From assembly GCF_008086595.1 (NCBI RefSeq), contig NZ_RXYA01000001.1, forward strand, positions 310,001-374,000: 64,000 nucleotides of DNA, given 5' to 3'. Shown here one piece after another: positions 23,364 to 32,685 of the stretch (its first letter is position 1; each line of letters starts with the position of its first letter). The notes beneath the pieces are model-generated. The model ran no database searches and was not told the DNA's origin. It saw only the letters and a program-made list of their open reading frames with translations. Position numbers and translations under genes: made by a program. The stretch comes from Acetobacterium paludosum. GTDB lineage: Bacteria; Bacillota; Clostridia; Eubacteriales; Eubacteriaceae.

Positions 23364-24227
23364 TTAATTTTCCAGACGTTCAAGCAAAGCATCTTCAAAA
23401 GCGTTAATACCAATTCGGTCAATAACAGCGGAGATCCGCTCGCCATCCACACCAAGATCGGTGTAGGTTTCAAAGATTTTTTCAATCAGGTCGGGGATTT
23501 CTGCAACGGCATATAAATCCGTTAAACGATCCCCAAATCGGTAGCCTCGGCCCATTCGGCCCCCCAGATAAATGGCAATTCCTCTGACCTCTTCAGTCAT
23601 GGCTTCAGCTGGGCAGACTTTTGCGCATTCGCCGCAATTCACGCATTTTTTTTCATCCCACACCAGTTTTTTATCAACCATCGTCAGTGCCTTTGCCCGA
23701 CAAACTTTGGTGCATTTTCCACAGTGTTTGCAGGCATCGGAATCATATTGGACATAAGCTTGCCCAACAAAACCGATGTCATTTGTATTGGCTTTGGCAC
23801 AGTTATTTGGACAGCCTACAAAAGTGAGCTTTGTTTTGGAATGAAGCTCTTGGCCAAAAAAACGGTCATGACATTCACCGCAAAGCTTCTGGGTGTCGTA
23901 AAGCCCGTGGAGGCAGACGGTGCCTTTGCAAGCGACCAGCGGACGGACTTTTTTGCCAGTGCCGCCATGGGTTAATCCGTCAGACACTAAAGCCGCTTTG
24001 ACGGCTTCAATGTCAGCATATTTTATCCATGGAATTTCAATGGCTAATCGGGTTGTTTCTCCCAGGTAACCACGGCCATATTTTTCAGCAATGTTTGCCA
24101 GAGACCGGAATTCCTCTGAAGTTAAATTTCCTGCACGGCTCAAAACACGAAAAGAAAAGTATCCTTCCTGTTGTTGGGCCAAAATTCCCTGAGCTTTCAA
24201 TGCTGTAATTTCATTCTGTGTGATCAC
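23364..24227 (-). CDS. Siroheme/4Fe-4S sulfite-nitrite reductase-like protein with two ferredoxin clusters
   Basis: A 287-residue protein. The N-terminal half has the ferredoxin-like reductase repeat (SFRVLSRAGNLTSEEFRSLANIAEKYGRG). The middle carries the siroheme-cluster motif CKGTVCLHG...CGECHDRF...GCPNNCAKANTNDIGFVG. From about residue 170 two 4Fe-4S motifs follow: CKHCGKCTKVCRA and CVNCGECAKVCPA. It resembles AsrC-type anaerobic sulfite reductase subunits, but no asrA or asrB is nearby. A stand-alone low-potential reductase or siroheme-lacking relative is possible. Confidence 0.8.
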   Translation of the reverse strand: MITQNEITALKAQGILAQQQEGYFSFRVLSRAGNLTSEEFRSLANIAEKYGRGYLGETTRLAIEIPWIKYADIEAVKAALVSDGLTHGGTGKKVRPLVACKGTVCLHGLYDTQKLCGECHDRFFGQELHSKTKLTFVGCPNNCAKANTNDIGFVGQAYVQYDSDACKHCGKCTKVCRAKALTMVDKKLVWDEKKCVNCGECAKVCPAEAMTEEVRGIAIYLGGRMGRGYRFGDRLTDLYAVAEIPDLIEKIFETYTDLGVDGERISAVIDRIGINAFEDALLERLEN

Positions 24228-24371
24228 GATATTACCTGCTTTCTTAATAAGGGTTCATAATTCTATATATCTATTGTATTCTTATTTTCTAAAAACAATA
24301 TTAAATTTGCCGTCATTATTAAAATAGATATGTTAAAATAAGCGTAATCATAAACGAAAAAGGAGCTTAAA

Positions 24372-25094
24372 ATGCTAAAACTTGAGCAGGTATCAAAAAC
24401 ATATGGAAATAAAAGTGAAAAAGCGGTGGATAATATAAGCTTTCAGGTTTATCCAGGTGAAATATTTGGATTTGTGGGACCGAATGGGGCGGGAAAAACA
24501 ACAACGATCAAAATGATAGTCAGTTTACTAGCGCCCAATAGCGGAAAAATAATAATAAATGGCATTGATAATCAGGAAAATATCCTTGAGGCAAAAAAAC
24601 AGTTCAGTTATGTCCCTGATAACCCGGAGCTATTTGAAAAAATAAAAGGAATTGAATATCTAAAGTTTATGGCGGATGTTTATGAGGTGCCTATTACAGA
24701 GCGACAGCAATTGATTGAAAAATATTTGGCTGTTTTTGAGATTAAGGAAGCGGTTAATGATCCTATTGGATCTTACTCTCATGGCATGAAGCAGAAACTG
24801 GCGCTGGTTGGGGCGCTGATTCATGATCCCCAGCTGTTTGTTTTGGATGAGCCGATGGTAGGTTTGGATCCCAAAGCATCTTTTGAACTCAAAAAAATCA
24901 TGCGGGAACATTGTGATCGGGGACGATCGGTGTTCTTTTCAACCCATGTATTGGATGTGGCTGAAAAAATATGTGATCGGATTGCGATTATCAAAAAAGG
25001 AAAAATCATTGAAGTGGGAACGATGGTAGAAATTCGTGAAAAAGCAGGCAGCCAAGAATCGTTAGAAAACATTTTCCTGGAGTTGACGGAATAA
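24372..25094 (+). CDS. ABC-2-type exporter ATPase
   Basis: A 240-residue ATPase: Walker A GPNGAGKTTT, Q-loop VPDNPELFE, signature-type SYSHGMKQKLALVGALI, Walker B LFVLDEPMVGLDP, switch His FSTHVLDVAE. It belongs to the drug/antibiotic-type (CcmA/NatA-like) ABC-2 group. Its stop overlaps the permease start, so the two are a pair. Cargo unknown. Confidence 0.9.
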   Translation: MLKLEQVSKTYGNKSEKAVDNISFQVYPGEIFGFVGPNGAGKTTTIKMIVSLLAPNSGKIIINGIDNQENILEAKKQFSYVPDNPELFEKIKGIEYLKFMADVYEVPITERQQLIEKYLAVFEIKEAVNDPIGSYSHGMKQKLALVGALIHDPQLFVLDEPMVGLDPKASFELKKIMREHCDRGRSVFFSTHVLDVAEKICDRIAIIKKGKIIEVGTMVEIREKAGSQESLENIFLELTE

Positions 25095-26776
25095 TGAAGG
25101 AAATAATGGGATTAACAAAATTATTTATTAATGAATCATGGGGCTTTTCAAAATTCTTATACAATAGAACCAATAATAAGAAAGCATTCTACAAACAATT
25201 AGTTCCCATGATTATTGTTCCGATCGCTTTGATTCCGGCATTTTTCATGTATGTTTCTTTTAATATCGCTTTATATGCTGGATTACGCATGATCAACCAG
25301 ACATCCGTATTTTTAAGCGTTGGATATATCTTGACAATTGCGTTGATCATTATTTTTGGAATTATGGTTATCCTCTCGGAGTTTTATTTTTCGAAGAATA
25401 TCGAAGAACTGATTCCGCTTCCAATTCTTCCCCGTAATATTATCATTGCTAAGTTCCTGAGTATTTTGGTATTTGAATATGTTTTTACGGCGGTGATATT
25501 TGTACCGTCCCTTATTATTTATGGAGTCGGGGAGGGTATGGGGGTTGTCTATGCGTTCCTCTCGCTATTGATGTTCATAACCGTACCGATATTGCCATTG
25601 GCATTGCTTACAGTGCTGATTATGATTATTATGCAGTCGGCTTCTGTTAAAGGGCGTCAGGATATGCTCCGAATTATTTTTGCGTTTTTAGGTATCGCAT
25701 TGATCATGAGTGTGCAAATTTGGTTTGGAAATCAAATGGGAAATGCCGATAATGTAGATTCCCAAATGTTAATGAACAATCTGCTGGTGAACAATGAAAG
25801 TCTTTTGAATACGATTGGCTATTTTGTGCCCACGAGTCTTTTACTGGCATGGACACTTAATCAGATTACTTTGATGTCTTTGGCCTGGGCAGCCAGTAGC
25901 GTTGTTATTACCATCATCGCCTTTGCACTGATGGTTTTAGTCGGAAAACGGGTTTATATAAAAAGCATTGTGCGTGGAAAAACAATTAAAAAAGGGAAAA
26001 GATTGAGTCAGATTGAAACGCAAAAGGCTCTGGGTAAAAAAAGCCATGGCGTGATGGCCATCTTTTCCATGGATTTGCGATTGCTGTTACGAACGCCGAT
26101 TTATTTTTTTAATAATGTCAGTGTTGTTATTATTGTACCGGCATGTTTGTTGATCAGTCTTTCCTTTATTAAGTTGACTCCGGAAGATTTTAACAGCATC
26201 CAAAATTTTTATACTGAAATGCCAATACTGGTGAACTTTATGCTGATTGCTTTTTTCATTTTTTTCGGAGCGACCACAGCGACCACAGCTACTACCTTTT
26301 CACGGGAAGGAAAGGCTTCATGGTTAACCCGGATGATTCCGGTTTCATCAAAAGATCAGATTATCGGGCGGACCGGTACGGCCGTTATCATTGAAAGTTT
26401 AGGAATTGCTTTCACTCTTATTGGGGTATTTTTCTATCTGCCGCTGACCCTGCTTAGTCTTGTGCTAACCGTTGCTTTGGGAATCTTAGGTTCGCTGCCA
26501 ATTCTTTTGTTTGGATTATTCATGGATATGAATCGTCCCCTGCTTGATTGGAATAATCCTCAAAAGGCCGTGAAAAATAATATGAATGTCGTGATTACGC
26601 TTTTTGTGGGAATGGCTTATATCGGGTTGCTCCTGGCGGTTTCCGGTCTTTTAGGGTATTTTATTAATCCCTGGTTGGGTTATGGACTGTTTTCAGTAAT
26701 TAGTGGTATTATGATTTTTATTTTTTATAAGATAATTGACAAACGTTTAGCAGTGAAATTACTAAATTTTGAATAA
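25094..26776 (+). CDS. ABC-2-type exporter permease
   Basis: A 560-residue membrane protein with about twelve hydrophobic segments and a cytosolic loop near residue 300 (KGKRLSQIETQKALGKKSHG). It is about twice the size of a typical ABC-2 permease and probably acts as a fused pair of six-helix units. It contains FSREGKASWLTRMIPVSSKDQIIGR, a cytosolic segment seen in similar uncharacterised exporters. Starts at the ATG overlapping the upstream ATPase. Confidence 0.83.
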   Translation: MKEIMGLTKLFINESWGFSKFLYNRTNNKKAFYKQLVPMIIVPIALIPAFFMYVSFNIALYAGLRMINQTSVFLSVGYILTIALIIIFGIMVILSEFYFSKNIEELIPLPILPRNIIIAKFLSILVFEYVFTAVIFVPSLIIYGVGEGMGVVYAFLSLLMFITVPILPLALLTVLIMIIMQSASVKGRQDMLRIIFAFLGIALIMSVQIWFGNQMGNADNVDSQMLMNNLLVNNESLLNTIGYFVPTSLLLAWTLNQITLMSLAWAASSVVITIIAFALMVLVGKRVYIKSIVRGKTIKKGKRLSQIETQKALGKKSHGVMAIFSMDLRLLLRTPIYFFNNVSVVIIVPACLLISLSFIKLTPEDFNSIQNFYTEMPILVNFMLIAFFIFFGATTATTATTFSREGKASWLTRMIPVSSKDQIIGRTGTAVIIESLGIAFTLIGVFFYLPLTLLSLVLTVALGILGSLPILLFGLFMDMNRPLLDWNNPQKAVKNNMNVVITLFVGMAYIGLLLAVSGLLGYFINPWLGYGLFSVISGIMIFIFYKIIDKRLAVKLLNFE

Positions 26777-26823
26777 GTAATGGTTGTTGGTAAAAAAAAG
26801 CAGCCGCAAAGGAGTGTGAATCA

Positions 26824-28893
26824 ATGTCACAGAATGAAATACGGCTAATGCCAAAAGCAAACCGATTAATCAATGAAAAGAGTCCTTATTTATTACAGCA
26901 TGCCTATAACCCCGTTGAATGGTACACCTGGAGCGAAGAAGCGTTCAAAGAAGCAGAATTACAGAATAAACCAATTTTTCTTTCTATCGGTTACAGCACC
27001 TGTCATTGGTGCCACGTGATGGAGAAAGAATCTTTTGAAGATGAAGAAGTGGCAACAGTATTAAATAAATATTTTATCAGTATAAAGGTGGATCGGGAAG
27101 AAAGACCGGATATTGATCAAATTTATATGACTTTTTCCCAGGTAAGTACCGGACAGGGCGGCTGGCCGCTAAATGTTTTTTTAACCGCAGATAAAAAGCC
27201 TTTTTATACTGTAACCTATTTGCCGAAATTATCAATACACCAACATCCCGGGATCATCGATGTTTTAATGGGGATTGAAAGTCAATGGGAGAAAAACCCG
27301 GAAGATATAAAAAAGTCCGCTGATAAAATGGCCGTTCTTTTAAATGATTTAGAAGTCAGAAAAAACGAAGAATCACTTAACGAAAACATTTTCAAGAATG
27401 CTTATTCTTTTTTTGAAGAAAATTTTGATTCGAAATATGGTGGATTTGGGAAAGCACCTAAGTTTCCGACTCCCCATCATTTGTTTTATTTATTACGATA
27501 CTATCAGGCATTTAAAGAACCACAGGCCCTTGAAATGGTTGAAAAAACCCTTAAACAAATGTATAAAGGCGGTATTTTTGATCATATTGGGTTTGGCTTT
27601 TCAAGATACGCAACCGATGAAACCTGGCTTGTCCCGCACTTTGAAAAAATGCTTTATGACAATGCTTTATTAATCATGGCTTATACCGAAGGGTATCAGG
27701 CAACGGGGAATGAGCTTTATCGAAAAATTGCAGAAAAAACATTAAGCTATGTGATCAGGGATTTGCGATCTAAAGTCGGCGGTTTTTATTGCGCAGAAGA
27801 TGCGGATTCTGAAGGCGAAGAAGGAAAATTTTATGTTTGGTACATGAATAAGGTAGAGAAAATACTTGGGAAAAATCGCGCAGAAGTGTTTTTTCGGTAT
27901 TATCCCATGTCAAAGGAAGGTAATTTTGAAGGAAAAAACATTCCCAATTTAATTTCGACATCGATTGAAGAAATCGAAAAATATCCAGAACTTCAAAAAG
28001 CTCTAAATGAGATGAGAGCAGATCTTTTTGAACAAAGAGAAAAACGAATTCATCCCCATAAAGATGATAAAATATTAACCGCCTGGAATGGTTTGATAAT
28101 AGCCGCATTAGCCATAGCTGGAAGAGTATATCAACATTCTGTTTATGTTAAACTGGCGGAACAAACAATGAATTTTATTGAAAAGAATTTAACCCGGTCA
28201 GATGACCGCCTTTATGCCCGATATCGGCAGGGCGAAGCTAAACATTTAGGTTATTTAGACGATTATGCCAATATTATTTGGGGCTATCTGGAATTGTACC
28301 AGGCAACCTTTAATACCGACTATTTAGAAAAGGCCATTAAACGATCCCTTGAAATGATCAGCCTTTTCGGGGGTGATGAATGTGGCGCGGCAGGGTTTCA
28401 TTTATATGGTAAAGATGCCGAGAAATTAATCGCTAACCCGAAGGAGATATATGATAATGCTCAACCCTCGGGGAATTCTATCGCGGCTTACTGTCTTTTG
28501 AGACTGGGTAAAATAACCGGCAAACAGGAATTTACTGATATTGCCAATGGAATGTTTGCTTATTTTGCAAATAATATCAATCAGGCGCCGATGGCGTGTA
28601 CCATGATGTTGAGTGCAAAACTGTATGAAGATCAACCCACAACAGAAGTTTTATTTGTCGGAAACAGTGAGGATCCAGTTATAATGAAAATGAATGATTA
28701 TCTCAACAAACAGTATTTGCCTTTTTCGGTGGTGGTTTCCAACAAAGATGGTCAGGATCTGGAGCGGGTTAATGATTTTGTGGCAAATCAAAAAATGATT
28801 GATAATAAGCCAACGGTTTACGTTTGCAAAAATTATAAATGCGAGCTGCCGGTAACAAAACTTGAAGATTTTGTCAATATTATGGATAAATGA
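26824..28893 (+). CDS. YyaL/Spermatogenesis-associated protein 20-like thioredoxin-domain protein
   Basis: A 689-residue DUF255-type protein. An N-terminal thioredoxin-like domain has the signature [20 protein letters not shown] (CHWC). It is followed by a six-hairpin alpha/alpha-barrel domain resembling N-acylglucosamine 2-epimerases, with [32 protein letters not shown] and [14 protein letters not shown]. Length and both halves match the family. The cellular role is not established in bacteria. SD AAAGGAG precedes the ATG. Single-gene unit. Confidence 0.93.
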   Translation: MSQNEIRLMPKANRLINEKSPYLLQHAYNPVEWYTWSEEAFKEAELQNKPIFLSIGYSTCHWCHVMEKESFEDEEVATVLNKYFISIKVDREERPDIDQIYMTFSQVSTGQGGWPLNVFLTADKKPFYTVTYLPKLSIHQHPGIIDVLMGIESQWEKNPEDIKKSADKMAVLLNDLEVRKNEESLNENIFKNAYSFFEENFDSKYGGFGKAPKFPTPHHLFYLLRYYQAFKEPQALEMVEKTLKQMYKGGIFDHIGFGFSRYATDETWLVPHFEKMLYDNALLIMAYTEGYQATGNELYRKIAEKTLSYVIRDLRSKVGGFYCAEDADSEGEEGKFYVWYMNKVEKILGKNRAEVFFRYYPMSKEGNFEGKNIPNLISTSIEEIEKYPELQKALNEMRADLFEQREKRIHPHKDDKILTAWNGLIIAALAIAGRVYQHSVYVKLAEQTMNFIEKNLTRSDDRLYARYRQGEAKHLGYLDDYANIIWGYLELYQATFNTDYLEKAIKRSLEMISLFGGDECGAAGFHLYGKDAEKLIANPKEIYDNAQPSGNSIAAYCLLRLGKITGKQEFTDIANGMFAYFANNINQAPMACTMMLSAKLYEDQPTTEVLFVGNSEDPVIMKMNDYLNKQYLPFSVVVSNKDGQDLERVNDFVANQKMIDNKPTVYVCKNYKCELPVTKLEDFVNIMDK

Positions 28894-29000
28894 TACTTGT
28901 GATTAGATTTAATTTTTTAGGGTACAATGGTAAAGTAACTTGGAAATGAATCAAGTGAAAAAATGTACGAATTTAAAAAATTAAAAAAGGAGATAAAGTT

Positions 29001-29486
29001 ATGAATAGTTTAGAATTTGCAATAAAGATGGAACATGATGGTGAAAAATATTATCAGAAACAAGCTGAAATAAATAAAAACAACCGTTTGAATACCGTAT
29101 TTCTTTTATTAGCAAAAGATGAAGGGAGGCATGCTCAAATTTTGGAAAATGAGTTTAAGGAATTAGAGTATTCATTAATTGATAATGATACCCTTTTGGA
29201 AACAAATAATGTGTTTAAAGGCAGCAAGAATTTTCAAAATGAATTCAAGGATATTCCCAATCAGGTTGAGGTGTACCGATTAGCTTTAGAAAAAGAAAGA
29301 CAAAGTATTGAGCTCTATGAGAAATTTTTATCTGAAGCGACAGATGATAAACTAAAGGAATTATTTGAATATTTGGTTAAACAGGAAAAAAATCATTATA
29401 AAATATTTGAAGGCCTGATATTATTGGTGGAACGCCCGGAAGAGTGGGTTGAGTCTGCTGAATTTGGAACCAGAGAAGAATATTAA
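29001..29486 (+). CDS. Rubrerythrin-like ferritin-family protein
   Basis: A 161-residue four-helix-bundle protein: EFAIKMEHDGEKYYQKQAE, then AKDEGRHAQILENEF, then YRLALEKERQSIELYEKF and KQEKNHYKIFEGL. The ExxH and Glu positions give a di-iron site as in COG1633 proteins. It lacks the C-terminal rubredoxin domain of classical rubrerythrin. It probably takes part in peroxide or iron handling (family inference). Confidence 0.85.
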   Translation: MNSLEFAIKMEHDGEKYYQKQAEINKNNRLNTVFLLLAKDEGRHAQILENEFKELEYSLIDNDTLLETNNVFKGSKNFQNEFKDIPNQVEVYRLALEKERQSIELYEKFLSEATDDKLKELFEYLVKQEKNHYKIFEGLILLVERPEEWVESAEFGTREEY

Positions 29487-29530
29487 TAAGAAAACTTTAG
29501 TGCTTACTTTTGCGCTTAGTCTATCGGTTA

Positions 29531-29560
29531 AAGACAATTGGCAAAACAATTGTCTTTTTT
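29531..29560 (+). terminator. Terminator after ferritin-like gene
   Basis: AAGACAATTG (29531-29540) pairs with CAATTGTCTT (29547-29556), followed by TTTTTTT. A good intrinsic terminator. Confidence 0.9.
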
Positions 29561-29660
29561 TTATTATCGGTGATTCACTAGTTAATTCGCTCCAAACAAT
29601 AAGATTGTGGATGCAAAAGAATTCTGATAGAATGGATGAAAGTGTAAAGGGGGAATGGTT

Positions 29661-30992
29661 ATGGTTGCATTTAAAAACACGGCGCCGGTTGTCTGGATAT
29701 TAGTGGCGATTGCAGTGCTGATCAGCGGAATTATTTTATTGTTTGATGTGAAACTGGCCTGGGAGATTATTGTAGCGATTGTATCCGGCTCAATATTTGT
29801 TGTCGGGATCATGTATTTGTTATCAATATTTCTAAAAAAGGGTGAAAGTAAGTTTAAAGAATTAGGAATTGGCTTGCTCTGTTTATTTGGCGGAGTTGCT
29901 ATTTATGTGTTTCCTCAATTCATTAAAGGAACATTTGCTTTTGCAGTGGGGGCACTGGGAATCATCATGGGTTTTTTTGTGTTGTTAAGCAGCCTGAAAT
30001 TAAAAAAAGATGGCGCATCCTGGCTGGGGACATTGTTAATCGCTCTTATCTATATTGGTTTGGGAATAGAGATGGCTTTTTTTGCGACGCAGGGTCGACT
30101 TTTTGGAATTATCTTTGGCATCTATCTGATCCTATTTTCACTTAATATTTTTAGTGACGCATTGGCGAGTTTTATGAAAAACAATGATGGCGCTCAAAAA
30201 ATGAAAAAGCATATCCGCGTTTCACTCCCGGTGGTGATTGCCGCATTTTTGCCGATACGATTATTAAATAAAGTAAATAAACTAGTGGCGGAAGAACCGG
30301 GGGCATTGCTGCTTCTATCTGATAAAAACAAAGAGCAGGAAATAGATATGGAAATTTTTATCCATACGAAAGCAGGACTGCTTCCGGGAATCGGTCATGT
30401 CGATGTTTCCATGGGAGATGTGGTTTACAGCTATGGAAATTATGACACCGCCACCTGGAAAATGGGTGGATTCTTCGCGGATGGTGTGATGGTGGAAATG
30501 GGTAAGGTGTCCCACATCAAACAGTCATTGGATGTGGAGAAGAAAATTTTGATGGGCTATGGTTTGTCCTTGCCGCCGGATCAAAAAAAAGGTGCTCGGG
30601 ATAAACTTAATGAGATCATTTTGGACCTGGTTCCATGGGAACCCTTGGCAGAACTGGCTGAGAAAGGTCAAATAGACGGAAAGCCGGAAGATTACGATGA
30701 TGTGTCCAGTCAGCTATACAATGACGCTGGAGCGCGATTTTATAAATTTAAATTTGGCGATCCATTTAAAACCTATTATGCGATGGGAACGAACTGTGTC
30801 AAACTCGTGGACACGATTGTTGGTAAAACCGGGATTGATCTTATGAAAATCAACGGAATCATAACACCGGGGGCTTATCTGGATTATCTGGATCGGTTGT
30901 ATGAACGGGGAGATTCGATTGTGGTGTCCCGGACGCTATATCAGGATATCGAAAAAAACATCAAAAAAGACGGCCTGTCTGACTTTGGGTGA
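29661..30992 (+). CDS. HdeD-like membrane protein fused to a putative peptidase-like domain
   Basis: A 443-residue protein. Residues 1-180 contain about six membrane helices with HdeD/DUF308-like features (LIALIYIGLGIEMAFFATQG). From about residue 215 a soluble domain follows: GIGHVDVSMGDVVYSYGNYD, then GTNCVKLVDTIVG, then GIITPGAYLDYLDRLY. The His-in-GHVDVSMGD and Cys-in-NCV order recalls permuted NlpC/P60 or YiiX-type thiol hydrolases. The ATG at 29661 has a 7-nt spacing from the GGGGG site; an ATG at 29655 lies too close. The catalytic idea is an inference. Confidence 0.6.
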   Translation: MVAFKNTAPVVWILVAIAVLISGIILLFDVKLAWEIIVAIVSGSIFVVGIMYLLSIFLKKGESKFKELGIGLLCLFGGVAIYVFPQFIKGTFAFAVGALGIIMGFFVLLSSLKLKKDGASWLGTLLIALIYIGLGIEMAFFATQGRLFGIIFGIYLILFSLNIFSDALASFMKNNDGAQKMKKHIRVSLPVVIAAFLPIRLLNKVNKLVAEEPGALLLLSDKNKEQEIDMEIFIHTKAGLLPGIGHVDVSMGDVVYSYGNYDTATWKMGGFFADGVMVEMGKVSHIKQSLDVEKKILMGYGLSLPPDQKKGARDKLNEIILDLVPWEPLAELAEKGQIDGKPEDYDDVSSQLYNDAGARFYKFKFGDPFKTYYAMGTNCVKLVDTIVGKTGIDLMKINGIITPGAYLDYLDRLYERGDSIVVSRTLYQDIEKNIKKDGLSDFG

Positions 30993-30995
30993 AAA

Positions 30996-31652
30996 CTATA
31001 GCAGCTTGAAATGCTTATTTCGGTATTCGATGACCCCTTCTTTCTGGAGTTGGGAGAGAACTCGTGATAAGGCGCTTCGATCCACACATAAAAAATCGGC
31101 TAGTTCATTGCGGCTAAAGGGGATCTCGAATTCGGGATCCCCTTCTTTTTCGGCATGTAGGGTTAGATACGAGAGCACCTTGTCACGAATGGTTCGCTGT
31201 GAGAGCAATTGGTTTTTGCTGTTGAGAAGGATGTTTTTTCGGGCCAATATTCTTAGTAAGTTTTCAATCAGCTGATTGTGAAAAATGCAACTGGTCGGAC
31301 AGGTGGTAATGATTCGTTCAATACCCAGAAACAAAACCGTACAGCTGGATTTGGCCAGAATCGTGACCGGGCTTTCAGTAATTCCTGCACTGGCAAAGGC
31401 TTCTCCAAAAATATGCCCGGGTTTTAATTCAGTGAGAATCGAACGATTGCCGTAATAATCTTCCTGAATAATTTGTACTTCACCGGATAAGACCACTCCG
31501 ACCGAGGTGACTGGCTGTCCGGTCATCAAAATAATTTCTCCCCGTTCATACTTCTTTTCTTCGCCGCCCAAACAGTGGAGCATGGCTTCAAGATCCTCAT
31601 TTATCGATTCAAATAACTTAACTTTTCTTAAAATATCAATATTATTAGTCAT
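30996..31652 (-). CDS. Crp/Fnr-family regulator (HcpR-like)
   Basis: A 218-residue regulator: cNMP-type beta barrel (GEIILMTGQPVTSVGVVLSGEVQII, GHIFGEAFASAGI) then a C-terminal HTH SRNELADFLCVDRSALSRVL. The N terminus lacks the four-Cys cluster of true FNR, so the sensor is something else. It is divergent from a ferredoxin-hcp gene pair and has a perfect palindrome in the intergenic region, so it is probably an HcpR-type nitrosative or redox-stress regulator controlling hcp and itself. Placement strongly supports this; the effector is unknown. Confidence 0.85.
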   Translation of the reverse strand: MTNNIDILRKVKLFESINEDLEAMLHCLGGEEKKYERGEIILMTGQPVTSVGVVLSGEVQIIQEDYYGNRSILTELKPGHIFGEAFASAGITESPVTILAKSSCTVLFLGIERIITTCPTSCIFHNQLIENLLRILARKNILLNSKNQLLSQRTIRDKVLSYLTLHAEKEGDPEFEIPFSRNELADFLCVDRSALSRVLSQLQKEGVIEYRNKHFKLL

Positions 31653-31664
31653 AATTTTCCTTTG

Positions 31665-31707
31665 CGTTGCATATGCAACGGCACTTTTGGGTAAATTGTA
31701 CTATGAT
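31665..31707 (+). promoter_or_regulatory. CGTTGCATATGCAACG operator upstream of ferredoxin-hcp
   Basis: A perfect 16-bp palindrome at 31665-31680, 12 nt upstream of the regulator start and facing a TATGAT at 31702-31707 for the divergent genes. If transcription starts 7 nt after that -10, the palindrome centre lies at -41.5, the class II activator position for Crp/Fnr proteins. For the minus-strand regulator it overlaps the untranslated leader, which suits autorepression. Confidence 0.7.
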
Positions 31708-31749
31708 TAGGCCAAGAAATCAATACATGATATCGATAGGAGGAAAAAA

Positions 31750-32565
31750 ATGATACGTAAAGTAATTTCAATCGATGAAAATAAATGCAATGGCTGTGGT
31801 TTATGTGCCGAAGCCTGTCATGAAAATGCCATTGGAATCGTAAATGGTGTAGCCACTCTTTTAAGAGATGACTATTGCGATGGCTTGGGAGATTGTCTGC
31901 CAACCTGTCCAACCGGGGCCATTACCTTTGTGGAACGGGAAGCAGCGGCTTATGATGAAGCAGCGGTTCTTGAAAACATGAAAAAGAAGAATCAGAGCAC
32001 TGAAAGCAGTGCAAAAAAAACGGGTGGCTGCCCGGGAACTCAGGCAAAAACAATTGTCAGAGAAACACGGAAGGAAGATGACGGCCTTGAACCTTTAGCC
32101 TGCGGCTGCCCGGGATCATCATCAAAAGCGATCAGTCGGGAAACCAGCTCCTGTGAATGTGAAAGCAGTAATGAATCCGCCGGAACCAAACCAGTATCCC
32201 AATTAAGTCAATGGCCGGTTCAAATTAAGCTGGCGCCAGTCAATGCACCTTACTTTAAGGGGGCTCATTTATTAATCGCCGCAGATTGTACGGCTTATGC
32301 ATACGGTGATTTTCATAATCGTTTTATTAAAAATAAGATTACTCTAATCGGCTGTCCTAAACTCGATGCAGTTGATTATGCTGAAAAGCTGACTGAAATA
32401 TTCAAACTCAATGATATCAAAAGCATCACCGTGGTACGGATGGAAGTGCCGTGCTGCGGTGGCATTGTCGCAGCCGTTACGAGTGCGTTGCAGAATTCGG
32501 GGAAAATGATTCCCTGGCAGGTATTGACGGTTACCACAGATGGCAGTGTTTTAGAAAACGCATAA
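31750..32565 (+). CDS. Two-cluster ferredoxin with long Cys-rich linker
   Basis: A 271-residue protein. The N terminus has CNGCGLCAEACHE and, in DYCDGLGDCLPTCPTG, a second cluster with altered spacing. A linker with CPGT/CPGS repeats (GGCPGTQ, CGCPGSS, CECES) follows, and then a domain (LLIAADCTAYAYGDFHNRFIKNKITLIGCPKLDAVDYAEKL) seen in hcp-linked ferredoxins. It probably delivers electrons to the hybrid-cluster protein, whose gene lies 120 nt downstream. Activated from the palindrome at 31665 (inference). Confidence 0.85.
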   Translation: MIRKVISIDENKCNGCGLCAEACHENAIGIVNGVATLLRDDYCDGLGDCLPTCPTGAITFVEREAAAYDEAAVLENMKKKNQSTESSAKKTGGCPGTQAKTIVRETRKEDDGLEPLACGCPGSSSKAISRETSSCECESSNESAGTKPVSQLSQWPVQIKLAPVNAPYFKGAHLLIAADCTAYAYGDFHNRFIKNKITLIGCPKLDAVDYAEKLTEIFKLNDIKSITVVRMEVPCCGGIVAAVTSALQNSGKMIPWQVLTVTTDGSVLENA

Positions 32566-32685
32566 AATATTTTAGAGTTTGTTTGCCAACAATAAGGGTA
32601 AGCTAATATTAATAACCGATCATTCTCCGTTATAAAACGGGTTGAAGCTGTAAAAAGGCTAAATAATAAAGGAAGAGGTAAAAGA

